A DNA stretch of 25,275 nt from a virus: positions 1 to 25,275 of the IMG/VR virus record IMGVR_UViG_3300030450_001062, one strand, 5' to 3'. Shown here piece by piece: positions 14,043 to 20,923 of this stretch (within the stretch, counting starts at the first letter, position 1; every line of letters starts with the position of its first letter). A model generated the notes under the pieces. It saw only the letters and a list, made by a program, of their open reading frames with translations. It was not told the DNA's origin and did not search any database. The position numbers and the translations under genes were made by a program.

Positions 14043-14365
14043 GATCCTTCTTTTTCATCAATTCCAAAAACCATCCCCATGTGATCCGCAAATAATTCCA
14101 TTGCAATTTGCATTCCTTTTTGATCACCATCTAAAAGATCACCAATATCATCTGATGTAAGATTAAAATCTACACCCGCTTTTCGATGTCCTTCTTGCGC
14201 TCCATAAAATATTAGTTCAACAATATCATCTAAACTCATTTCACTCCCTAATGTTCCTAATTTATGAAGGGATGTTCCTGTTGCTCTGCAATATTTACGC
14301 AATGCATTAAATCCAAAATAACATGGTAAATCTTTTTTACCTAATTTAATTATCTCATAATTCAT
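14009..14365 (-). CDS. tail assembly chaperone, zero-frame product (G-like)
   Basis: This 118-residue protein lies between the tail-tube genes and the tape measure, where lambda gpG-type chaperones lie. It begins MNYEIIKLGKKDLPCYFGFNALRKYCRATG, which resembles the N terminus of known tail assembly chaperones, and has a helical body with an acidic loop (residues 70-82). It ends in a Lys-rich tail (GSGKKLNPSKKK), part of which is translated from the slippery sequence. The lambda counterpart is 140 residues. Most ribosomes would make this short form; a fraction slip to make the 229-residue fusion. Both are usually needed in a set ratio and are absent from the finished tail. Confidence 0.88.
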   Translation of the reverse strand: MNYEIIKLGKKDLPCYFGFNALRKYCRATGTSLHKLGTLGSEMSLDDIVELIFYGAQEGHRKAGVDFNLTSDDIGDLLDGDQKGMQIAMELFADHMGMVFGIDEKEGSGKKLNPSKKK

Positions 14366-14378
14366 TTCATGTGTTTTT

Positions 14379-14477
14379 TTTAGTTAAAAATTAAATTAAA
14401 AGGTTTGGCAAAGGGCAAAATCCACATGAATGAATAATGCCCAGTGCTTTCACCTTATTTTTGTTGAATAGTTTCAT
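14379..14477 (-). CDS. putative 32-aa CxxC peptide
   Basis: This 32-residue ORF starts in a TAATG overlap with the stop of the second tail-tube gene and ends 14 bases before the chaperone start. It has a basic N terminus (KLFNKNKVKALG), the segment HSCGFCPLPN with a C-x-x-C pair, and a hydrophobic end (LFNLIFN). It fills a gap of 111 bases in which neither a terminator nor a promoter is evident. The precise junction argues for translation. A metal-binding or redox peptide, or a leader controlling chaperone translation, are options. Chance is possible at this length. Confidence 0.4.
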
Positions 14478-14911
14478 TATTGTGTTGTGATTGAAAGTTC
14501 ACCCGCAGCAATGAATGATGCCGAATATGTTGTTGATTGTTGATTTGGGGCATCTACACTAATTGCTGTTAAAATCGCATTTCCAGAAAAATATTTGTCA
14601 CCACTTACGCCACTACCAGTAGTCATGAATCTAACTAAAACAATCTTTCTTGCTTCAATATATTCTGTAAACATATCAAAAATTGAAACACGGGATCCAG
14701 TCACCGACATAAGAACAAAACCATCCGCAGTCATTTCCCAGTCGCGATCGCCTAACATACGCGTATTCCAACCATTAGAAATTGCATTTGTTGTATTTCT
14801 GTAATTGTTAGAAATTGATAAACTGCAAGATGTTCCATATGCCACCACTTCATTAAATGGACCAATTAAAATCTCAAATTTCGTTCCATTAACTATTCCA
14901 CTTGTTGCCAT
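14477..14911 (-). CDS. major tail (tube) protein paralogue B (144 aa)
   Basis: This protein starts MATSGIVNGTKFEILI and is β-rich throughout. It keeps the marks of the TP901-1/phi13-type tail tube family: S-I-S near 33, the R-D-W-E-x-T/S-x-x-G strand (residues 55-64), F-T-E-Y-I and the D-A-P-N-x-x-S-T-T-Y-S-x-S-F near the end. It shares these positions with the gene just upstream, so the pair arose by tandem duplication. It directly follows that gene without a gap. One copy may form the tube shaft while the other caps, decorates or mixes into it; which is the main tube protein cannot be told from sequence. Confidence 0.85.
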   Translation of the reverse strand: MATSGIVNGTKFEILIGPFNEVVAYGTSCSLSISNNYRNTTNAISNGWNTRMLGDRDWEMTADGFVLMSVTGSRVSIFDMFTEYIEARKIVLVRFMTTGSGVSGDKYFSGNAILTAISVDAPNQQSTTYSASFIAAGELSITTQ

Positions 14912-15355
14912 TTACGATGCCGCTTGAGTTAACGTAGATGTCCCAGTGAATGAACATGAATACGTTGTTGATTCTTCATTTGGTGCATCCATACTGATTG
15001 AACTTATATACGCTGAACCACTCCATTTAAAATCACCAGTTTCTGATGATTCAAAACTAATTGTGTATGTTCCACGTGTTGCAATATACGCGGTGAAAAG
15101 TTCATCAACAGTTGATCCAGATACTGCTGAACCCGCTAAATCCTTAAATGCAACCATTCCTTCAACAGAAATTTCCCAGTCTCTTTGACCTTCCATCACT
15201 TCCTTCCATCCACTAGATTCTTTATTTGATGTATCTCTAGTAGAATGATTGATTGAAATAGAGCCAGACGTTGCATAAGCCACCAGAACTGAACTACCAC
15301 TTGAATTATCATAAATCCCAAATTTCGTTCCATTTAAAATTCCACTTGTTGCCAT
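14912..15355 (-). CDS. major tail (tube) protein paralogue A (147 aa)
   Basis: This protein starts MATSGILNGTKFGIYD and shares the tail-tube signature with its downstream neighbour: S-I-S, R-D-W-E-I-S-V-E-G (57-65), F-T-A-Y-I-A-T-R, and D-A-P-N-E-E-S-T-T-Y-S-C-S-F near the C terminus. The family builds the hexameric rings of siphovirus tail tubes. Its Ser/Thr-rich surface loops are longer and more acidic than those of the second copy, with an insert near residue 72-80. It follows the decoration-protein gene. Being the first and more family-like copy, it is the better candidate for the main tube subunit, but this is inference. Confidence 0.87.
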   Translation of the reverse strand: MATSGILNGTKFGIYDNSSGSSVLVAYATSGSISINHSTRDTSNKESSGWKEVMEGQRDWEISVEGMVAFKDLAGSAVSGSTVDELFTAYIATRGTYTISFESSETGDFKWSGSAYISSISMDAPNEESTTYSCSFTGTSTLTQAAS

Positions 15356-15377
15356 AATTTATTTCGTTTTTTTATTA

Positions 15378-15734
15378 TTAATTATTTTGTAATGTTAAGA
15401 TTGCGATCGAAACGCTAGTTGACGCGCTGTATGTTATTTGACAATATCCCGATGCATCATTAAATGCTCCCGTTTCAAATGGTCCAATGTAACCTGTTAT
15501 CCCACTGGCCAATGTAATTGTTGCATTAGATTTTGTTGCTGGTCCATAAGTCGGTGAATCAAATGATGTTGTTTGTGCTGTAAATGTAACCGTTAAATCT
15601 GAACCACTCGCATTTTTAATTGCTACAAATTCAGATCCAGAATTCAACCATTGATCACCGCCACCACTAACCGCCGTGAGTGTTGGATTATTTAAACCAG
15701 TTTGATCGATGTTTTGTGATGTAATTGTCGCCAT
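15378..15734 (-). CDS. phage structural protein, probable decoration or Ig-like protein (118 aa)
   Basis: This 118-residue β-rich protein begins MATITSQNIDQTGLNNPTL and has the repeated pattern of a common phage structural family. The body reads F-V-A-I-K-N-A-S-G-S-D-L-T-V-T-F near 36-51 and ends with Y-I-G-P-F-E near 81-86, then F-N-D-A-S-G-Y-C-Q-I-T-Y-S. Proteins of this type are small virion components that coat the head or tail surface; the exact location in this virion is unknown. It lies between the neck genes and the tail-tube genes. Absence of cysteines other than one and of any enzyme motif fits a structural role. Confidence 0.6.
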   Translation of the reverse strand: MATITSQNIDQTGLNNPTLTAVSGGGDQWLNSGSEFVAIKNASGSDLTVTFTAQTTSFDSPTYGPATKSNATITLASGITGYIGPFETGAFNDASGYCQITYSASTSVSIAILTLQNN

Positions 15735-15736
15735 AT

Positions 15737-15940
15737 CTAATTATTTTCGTTTGCTTTCTTTGTTTTTTTCTTCAATTTAACTTTTTGTTTTTTTATATCT
15801 TTGATTTTATTGCAATATCCTTTGTCTAGTAAATCATAATAAGATTCCCAAGAAACAAAATATTTTGACCCTTCTGGAAATACTTTTTCAAATTCACCAT
15901 ATTTTCTGATTATTTCTTTTTTTAATATTATTTCTGGCAT
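15737..15940 (-). CDS. hypothetical protein (67 aa)
   Basis: This is a 67-residue protein beginning MPEIILKKEIIRKYGEFEKVF. An earlier in-frame ATG at 15970 would add ten residues, but the start at 15940 has a far better A-rich leader (TTGATAAAAATAAAAATT) and does not overlap the upstream gene. The sequence has a charged helix, a strand with Y-F-V-S-W-E-S-Y and a Lys-rich end. It sits among neck genes, so a small head-tail or tail assembly protein is possible. No family was recognised. Confidence 0.6.
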   Translation of the reverse strand: MPEIILKKEIIRKYGEFEKVFPEGSKYFVSWESYYDLLDKGYCNKIKDIKKQKVKLKKKTKKANENN

Positions 15941-15954
15941 AATTTTTATTTTTA

Positions 15955-16182
15955 TCAATTCACAATCCATCCATTTTCTGGATTGTTGATTATCTCTAAA
16001 ATTTCAGTATGTGAATAAATAGTTAACCCAGATAAAAAAGAAGGTGTTTCGCCATAAAATTTTAGAATAATACTTTCATTATTTAATGATGATCTTAATG
16101 TGTTTTCACTTGTTTCAATCACCTTATTAAAGTCAATTTCATTGACTTCAGCTTTATTATATATTACATATTTTATTTCCAT
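15955..16182 (-). CDS. hypothetical protein (75 aa)
   Basis: This 75-residue protein starts with a strand (MEIKYVIYNKAEV) and has an α/β pattern: D-F-N-K-V-I-E-T, then a strand S-I-I-L-K-F-Y-G and a final helix H-T-E-I-L-E-I-I. Acidic and hydrophobic residues alternate, and there are no cysteines. Its start overlaps the stop of the LamG-fusion gene by one base. It is translated between two virion genes, so a small structural or assembly role is likely, but nothing in it identifies a family. Confidence 0.6.
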   Translation of the reverse strand: MEIKYVIYNKAEVNEIDFNKVIETSENTLRSSLNNESIILKFYGETPSFLSGLTIYSHTEILEIINNPENGWIVN

Positions 16183-17372
16183 TATGGAACAATATTTTGT
16201 ATATCATTAGCCGCCATGTTAGTCATGGTAGCATTATTAGTATTTGAACTGTTATCATTAACAACTGGATATGCACCAGAATCACCCATTCGCCACCATC
16301 CTATCAAACCAGTATGTGATTCTAAATCTGTAGGTGATCCACCATTGTAAATTGCTAAAACTTGCGATGCTGATAATTCAATATCAAACAAAGACATTTC
16401 ATCAATATGTCCATTATAATATGATGCGCCTAAACCCATAAATCCAAAATTTAATGGTGCTGCCGTGTTTTCCATTGCAACATATGTTCCACTTGTTGTT
16501 GTTGATTGTGCTGGTGTAACCGCATCAACATATATTTTTATCCCAGTCGCAATGCCAGATCCATCATAGGTGCATACAATGTGATACCATGTGGAAATTG
16601 ATAATGGATTTGTTAATTCAGATTGTATATATGAAGATGCCGATGCATCCGCACATCTAAATCGTAAATCGCCACCACTAGAAAATCGACATTGATATTC
16701 TTGTATACTTGAACTAGAAGATTTTCCAAAAAGTGTCCCCCCACTTATTGATGCTGGTCTTATCCAAAATGACATTGAAAATGCTGAATCTGTCGTTCCG
16801 TTTCCAAAAGAAAAAATTGATTGATCCCCAACAGTTAAATAATCATCAACCCCATCAAATTGTATTGAATAAACATTTGCAAATGCTGGTGCAAAATCAG
16901 TATTTATAATTCTAACAATATATTCTTGAGTAAAATTATAAACCCCCTGCGGTTTAATTTTATGTTCATAATCAGTTGACATTCCATCATAAATGATTGA
17001 ATCTATTGTTGGACCAGAACCAACCACAAAACCAGATCCAATTCCCCTATCTAGTATTGTTCTGATTCTATTTGCTATTGTTACCCCAGTTGAATAATCT
17101 GTTGAAAATGAACTGATTTGAATCCTTACAATATCAAGTGGACTTCTTTGATTTGGTGTTCCACCAACAACTGGATTTCCATCATCCTGAGGACCTTTCG
17201 TGTTTGTTGGCGTTTGACTAATAATGTTATATGTAATATATGGAAATGTTTGTGCAATATTTAATGGAGCCACATCAGGAAAAATTCTAACAGGTGATGT
17301 TCCAATATAACCCGTTAAGGTAGCATCAGCGGCTAATTTAGAATATATAGTTGATCCAATTGTAAAACTCAT
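16182..17372 (-). CDS. tail terminator-like (DUF3168) protein fused to a LamG domain
   Basis: This 396-residue protein has two parts. Residues 1-155 match the DUF3168/tail-completion pattern: a short N-terminal helix (IGSTIYSKLAADATLTGYIG), V-R-I-F-P-D, F-P-Y-I-T-Y-N-I, an I-x-R-I-R-x-I-L helix and Y-I-V-R-I at the end. Such proteins cap the tail at the neck. From about 167 a concanavalin-like LamG fold follows: I-Q-F-D-G-V-D-D-Y-L, F-S-M-S-F-W-I-R-P, W-Y-H-I-V-C-T-Y-D-G and I-G-W-W-R-M-G-D-S. The normal family member is about 120-150 residues, so the lectin-like domain is an addition. It probably displays a glycan-binding domain at the neck. Neighbours are head-tail genes, which supports the first part. 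Confidence 0.82.
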   Translation of the reverse strand: MSFTIGSTIYSKLAADATLTGYIGTSPVRIFPDVAPLNIAQTFPYITYNIISQTPTNTKGPQDDGNPVVGGTPNQRSPLDIVRIQISSFSTDYSTGVTIANRIRTILDRGIGSGFVVGSGPTIDSIIYDGMSTDYEHKIKPQGVYNFTQEYIVRIINTDFAPAFANVYSIQFDGVDDYLTVGDQSIFSFGNGTTDSAFSMSFWIRPASISGGTLFGKSSSSSIQEYQCRFSSGGDLRFRCADASASSYIQSELTNPLSISTWYHIVCTYDGSGIATGIKIYVDAVTPAQSTTTSGTYVAMENTAAPLNFGFMGLGASYYNGHIDEMSLFDIELSASQVLAIYNGGSPTDLESHTGLIGWWRMGDSGAYPVVNDNSSNTNNATMTNMAANDIQNIVP

Positions 17373-17381
17373 TTTATAATT

Positions 17382-17837
17382 TTATACCCTCCATTCATAA
17401 TATCTTTTCCCCTTGTTTAATCCTTTAATGGCTTTTTGTGCAATTAACTTACAAGCCGTCACCATTTCTGATGTAACAACATTTTTAGTTGAATCCCATG
17501 CTGGACGCATATAGGGTTGTGCTGACATTTGCGATGTTCCATATTCTATTTTAGATGCATAAGATGGACCACCATCCCATTTTTCAGATGATGAAAATTT
17601 CACGCCAATTGTAACATAACCATCTTTCCTGCCTTGTCTAGTCACAAAAACTTTTATATGTTTTTTTAATAATCCTGTATCATGTGGAACTTTTGATTTC
17701 GCCGCTTCTTTTACTTTGTTTCCCACCTTTCTGAATGCAGCAATAAAAAACTTTTTTTGATCTATTAAATATGGGAGTTTTTTCAAATCTCTTTGAACAC
17801 CTCGCCAACCTTCTAATTTTGTAACATTTACACTCAT
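17382..17837 (-). CDS. HK97 gp10-like tail completion protein
   Basis: This 151-residue protein matches the HK97-gp10 family. The N-terminal segment is L-E-G-W-R-G-V-Q-R-D-L-K-K-L, followed by a long helix (KVGNKVKEAAKSKVPHDTGLLKKHIKV) in which the K-x-P-x-D-T-G-L-L-x-x-S/H-I motif is diagnostic. The later segment has Y-A-S-K-I-E-Y-G-T-S-Q-M-S-A-Q-P-Y-M-R-P-A, the family's Y.-x-x-x-E-Y-G and P-F/Y-M/L-R-P motifs. It joins the tail to the head or acts in tail completion. It overlaps the upstream adaptor gene by one base and is of typical length. Confidence 0.93.
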   Translation of the reverse strand: MSVNVTKLEGWRGVQRDLKKLPYLIDQKKFFIAAFRKVGNKVKEAAKSKVPHDTGLLKKHIKVFVTRQGRKDGYVTIGVKFSSSEKWDGGPSYASKIEYGTSQMSAQPYMRPAWDSTKNVVTSEMVTACKLIAQKAIKGLNKGKRYYEWRV

Positions 17838-18178
17838 TATACTTGAACGGATGATGTTATTACTCGTAAATATTTTTTCCTTCCATCAACAATATCAATT
17901 GCATCAATATAATATTTTTTTTCATCATAAAGAATATAATCTTCCACATTTGCTGTTGACATTACACCACCATTTCTAACATAAAATTCAACCACCTTAT
18001 TATTTTGCATCTGTTCGCCTTCTTCATTTACTTTTCCACCTTTCCAAACAACATTGGCGAATATCCTTTCAGATTGTAATTCATATGCAATTGTTTGAAT
18101 ACCACCATATGTAACGTCCGCGCTCTGTGATCTTACATATAAGACTATTTGGCGATCCAATTGCCCAACTGCAATCAT
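17837..18178 (-). CDS. head-tail adaptor (SPP1 gp16 / phage_H_T_join type)
   Basis: This 113-residue protein begins M-I-A-V-G-Q-L-D-R-Q-I-V-L-Y, the hallmark G-x-L-D/R-R-I opening of head-tail joining proteins. It has a β-barrel pattern, with R-I-F-A-N-V-V-W-K-G-G-K near 43-54, V-V-E-F-Y-V-R-N near 63-70, and Y-Y-I-D-A-I-D-I-V-D-G-R-K-K-Y-L near the end. The family forms a ring below the connector, completing the DNA exit channel at the neck. Its start overlaps the upstream connector gene by 4 bases (ATGA) and its length is normal. Confidence 0.92.
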   Translation of the reverse strand: MIAVGQLDRQIVLYVRSQSADVTYGGIQTIAYELQSERIFANVVWKGGKVNEEGEQMQNNKVVEFYVRNGGVMSTANVEDYILYDEKKYYIDAIDIVDGRKKYLRVITSSVQV

Positions 18179-18816
18179 AATGTTTGAATTTTTAATGTGT
18201 TAAGTAAATATTCAGATGTTTTAGGAATTGATGATGCTATCCTTCCAACTATTACTGATTGTCTATTTTCATACATATCCGCAATAGTTATTAAAACCGC
18301 CTGTGTTGCAACTTCACTTAAACTGGTTGTTTCTTGAATATCCCATGTTGGACGTGCTTCAAATGTAACCTTTATATTTCCAATACCATCCCGCAAATCT
18401 GGATAGTCCTTATCTGGTTTTAAACATATTCGTGATCTTTGTGATCCACTATCAAGATAATATTCTGTCGCACCCCATGTTTGTAATGCATCATCAACAT
18501 CATAATATTTTATATGAGTTATTGATCGAACTCCCGAAACTTCTGGAATCTCTTTTGTTTGTTCCCAAGTGTCACATGTTAATTCAAAATTTGCAATTGA
18601 AAAAACTTGTCCAGTATAATTTTCACAAAGTAATTGAGCCGCCTTTGTTAATCTTGTAATATATGTATCATCTGACGTATGTCCAATTCGTAAATGATCT
18701 TTTGCAGTTTCTAAACTTACAAGCCATGTCCTTTCACCAGATGGGGTGATCGGGATGATCCCTCTTTGTGGTAAATGATTTGCATTAAACGGTGATGAAA
18801 TATATACTTGACCCAT
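18175..18816 (-). CDS. head-tail connector (HK97 gp6-like)
   Basis: This 213-residue protein contains the gp6-like connector core from about residue 30: T-W-L-V-S-L-E-T-A-K-D-H-L-R-I, then D-D-T-Y-I-T-R-L-T-K-A-A-Q-L-L-C-E-N-Y-T-G, which is the signature. A long β-rich middle, with a Y-Y-L-D-S-G segment and G-N-I-K-V-T-F-E-A, precedes a final helix V-A-T-Q-A-V-L-I-T-I-A-D-M-Y-E-N-R-Q, the conserved helix with E-N-R. It is longer than the roughly 100-residue HK97 gp6 because of the β insert, as in many phages. It forms a ring below the portal. It is the first gene after the capsid terminator. Confidence 0.88.
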   Translation of the reverse strand: MGQVYISSPFNANHLPQRGIIPITPSGERTWLVSLETAKDHLRIGHTSDDTYITRLTKAAQLLCENYTGQVFSIANFELTCDTWEQTKEIPEVSGVRSITHIKYYDVDDALQTWGATEYYLDSGSQRSRICLKPDKDYPDLRDGIGNIKVTFEARPTWDIQETTSLSEVATQAVLITIADMYENRQSVIVGRIASSIPKTSEYLLNTLKIQTL

Positions 18817-18827
18817 AATAATTATTT

Positions 18828-18865
18828 TTTAAAAAATGGGGATGGTAGATCCACCACCCCCATTT
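18828..18865 (-). terminator. rho-independent terminator after the major capsid gene
   Basis: On the minus strand AAATGGGG, a G:T wobble and TGGT pair with ACCA, T and CCCCATTT around a 6-base loop (18847-18852), a 13-pair stem. The last three T and three more continue as a six-T run. The wobble pair exists only in minus-strand RNA, fixing the orientation. It would let the capsid gene be expressed at a higher level than the connector genes that follow on read-through. Confidence 0.9.
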
Positions 18866-18880
18866 CAATATTAATTCTAA

Positions 18881-20125
18881 TTATATTAGTGATGTATATT
18901 TCACAAAAGATGCGCCAGATGCAACACCCCAGTCCATGTGATTATTCATTACTAATCTAACCTCATTGTTTGTAGCTCTTGAGTATGGATCAACTAAAAT
19001 GTTAGAAGGTCCAAAAGTAGCAAAATAAACTCTTGAGAAATCACCGAATAAACCATCCGCTGATGTTATTGGTGGACCACCCGCCGTTGCTGGTGCTGCA
19101 CTAAAATAACCAGGATATCCCATTAATTTATCATCAACATAAGAAGGATAAACCGATGCAACTTGTGTTCCTTGTTTTAAATTAGTATACATTGCCCACT
19201 GATTTACGAATGCTAAATTTCCATCAAGTCCGTGATTATCAGCAATTGTTTGAATAGCTGTCAACATATCTTCATTCATTCCCGCTCCACCAGCTGTCAC
19301 AGATTCTGTGAATGTTAATGTCCCAGCTGTTTGAACGATTGCAGTTGGTGCATTTGCTACATTAGAAGAACCAAACATTGCAGCATCAATTTGTGTTGCC
19401 ATATTTCTTCCCATGTCACGCATTACTGATGCTTCAGCAGCCGTTCCATTTTGTGCTAAAATTACATTTGATAAATTTGCATATCCTGTGATTCTTTTTG
19501 GTGTTAATGTAACCTTTGCGAAATCCGCACCACCATCAGCAGCTGCACCAACTTCCGCAGCCCATGCCACAGTTGATCCACCCGCAATTGGTAAAACAGT
19601 GTCCGCAGCAACAGTCCCAAGATCATTGATACCAACTCTATTATATAATCCAGCAGCTTGTAATGAATCAACATATGTTCCAACAGATGTTGGGGCAATA
19701 GCCGAATTTGTTTGGTCAATTGCTCTAGTTTCCGTCATGAAAGTTGGAATTCCAATTCCTTGTAATCCTTTTCGTGCTTCACCTTCCGCTTCTTGATGCA
19801 TTTCTTTTTCTAAGCCAGTTAATGAACCGCCATTTCTTATTTCATTTATTGCTTTAAATAAAGACCAGTTTCTAGAAATTTTCTCAGTGTCTGGTGTTGA
19901 AACTTTTGTTCCCGCTAATGTAGCCGCTCTTTTTAATTGTGCTTCTACTTTTTCAGCTCTTTCAATTAAAGTGTCCACATCATTAATTTTAGATAATAAT
20001 GTATCAACTTCGGTATTTTCTTCTGTAGAAAGATCTCTTTCTTCAGTAGTTGCAAGATCTTTGATTGTTTCAAGATTTGCAATCAATTCTGATCTTTCTT
20101 CTTTTAAAGTGATTGATTTTTTCAT
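18881..20125 (-). CDS. major capsid protein (HK97 fold)
   Basis: This is a 414-residue HK97-type major capsid protein. The N-terminal 70 residues form a charged coiled coil (KEERSELIANLETIKDL..., LLSKINDVDTLIERAEKVEAQLK), the delta domain that acts as scaffold and is cut away by the protease encoded next door. The segment ISRNWSLFKAINEI near 84-97 probably marks the mature start. The rest carries capsid features such as W-A-A-E-V-G-A-A-A-D near 188-197, the P-domain strand V-T-L-T-P-K-R-I-T-G-Y-A-N-L-S, and the A-domain end V-R-L-V-M-N-N-H-M-D-W-G. No crosslinking Lys-Asn pair can be assigned by eye. The terminator follows directly. Confidence 0.94.
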   Translation of the reverse strand: MKKSITLKEERSELIANLETIKDLATTEERDLSTEENTEVDTLLSKINDVDTLIERAEKVEAQLKRAATLAGTKVSTPDTEKISRNWSLFKAINEIRNGGSLTGLEKEMHQEAEGEARKGLQGIGIPTFMTETRAIDQTNSAIAPTSVGTYVDSLQAAGLYNRVGINDLGTVAADTVLPIAGGSTVAWAAEVGAAADGGADFAKVTLTPKRITGYANLSNVILAQNGTAAEASVMRDMGRNMATQIDAAMFGSSNVANAPTAIVQTAGTLTFTESVTAGGAGMNEDMLTAIQTIADNHGLDGNLAFVNQWAMYTNLKQGTQVASVYPSYVDDKLMGYPGYFSAAPATAGGPPITSADGLFGDFSRVYFATFGPSNILVDPYSRATNNEVRLVMNNHMDWGVASGASFVKYTSLI

Positions 20126-20127
20126 TT

Positions 20128-20910
20128 TTATTTACTTTTTAAAATTTTAATATTAAGTTCTAACAGGTTTCGTTTTATTAAGTCTATTTCCTCATCTTTC
20201 TTTTTTTGTTGTTCATTGTGGATTGCCAAACTTCTTTGAGCCACTGACAGATCATTGGCGGCTGGATATGCTGGAATTGAAACTGGAGAAACATCATATA
20301 ATCTTTTTACTTTATTGATTGTTCTGATATCCATTCCATCATCCGATTTATCCCATGAGTCACTGTCTATTGTGAATGCAAATGACGATTGATTTATATC
20401 ACCACGTTCCATTGATACTAGAAGATCCCTTCCTGTCGATGTATCTGGTAGATCAAATTCATATCTTAATCCCTTTTCATCAACAGATAAACGCAATGTT
20501 CCTGATGAAACACGTGCTAATAAATGATTCGGATCATGATTGAAAAATGCTCTCACATCATTTTCCAAAACATTGTTAAATGCATCAGGATTAATTTTTT
20601 CTCTAAATCCACCAAGATCTTCACTCAATGTATTAAAAACCGCAGCATGTCCGACCACTACGGTTTGAGGGTTTTCACCTTCATTTCTTTTTTCTAGTTT
20701 AATATTATAGAATCTTTTTTCCATTTGGTTTTTAGAATTCCATATATTACTTTTGTTTTCTTTTTCCATTTTATTTTTGTTTTCTGATGATTTTAATTCA
20801 TCATTATAATAATCGGCATTATCATCTTCAGCTTCTTTTTGTGAATCATATTTGCATTCACCATATTCACCCCATTTCCATTTTCCGTTTTGGCACTCTA
20901 TTGATGGCAT
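20128..20910 (-). CDS. HK97-family prohead protease
   Basis: This 260-residue serine protease (peptidase U35/HK97 gp4 type) has the expected core in residues 63-225: V-G-H-A-A-V-F-N, then F-F-N-H-D-P-N-H-L-L-A-R (catalytic His) and G-D-I-N-Q-S-S-F-A-F-T-I (catalytic Ser). The final L-Y-D-V-S-P-V-S-I-P-A-Y-P-A motif is typical. It cleaves the capsid delta domain and itself. A separate N-terminal module (1-37) reads C-Q-N-G-K-W-K-W-G-E-Y-G-E-C-K-Y, with two cysteines and an acidic helix. Internal ATGs at residues 48 and 63 would remove it and leave the usual 200-residue protease, so two forms are possible. Confidence 0.93.
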   Translation of the reverse strand: MPSIECQNGKWKWGEYGECKYDSQKEAEDDNADYYNDELKSSENKNKMEKENKSNIWNSKNQMEKRFYNIKLEKRNEGENPQTVVVGHAAVFNTLSEDLGGFREKINPDAFNNVLENDVRAFFNHDPNHLLARVSSGTLRLSVDEKGLRYEFDLPDTSTGRDLLVSMERGDINQSSFAFTIDSDSWDKSDDGMDIRTINKVKRLYDVSPVSIPAYPAANDLSVAQRSLAIHNEQQKKKDEEIDLIKRNLLELNIKILKSK

Positions 20911-20923
20911 ATTTTATTTTTTT

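Noticed and set aside
7360-14440. Possible DnaA boxes (partial TTATCCACA matches such as atccacat)
   Set aside because: Only partial matches were noticed and they lie inside coding sequence; no exact box or cluster was found by eye.
14390-14470. GGGCA / TGCCC hairpin between tail-tube and chaperone genes
   Set aside because: The 5-bp stem has a loop of about 20 bases and no adjacent T run, so it is not a convincing terminator.
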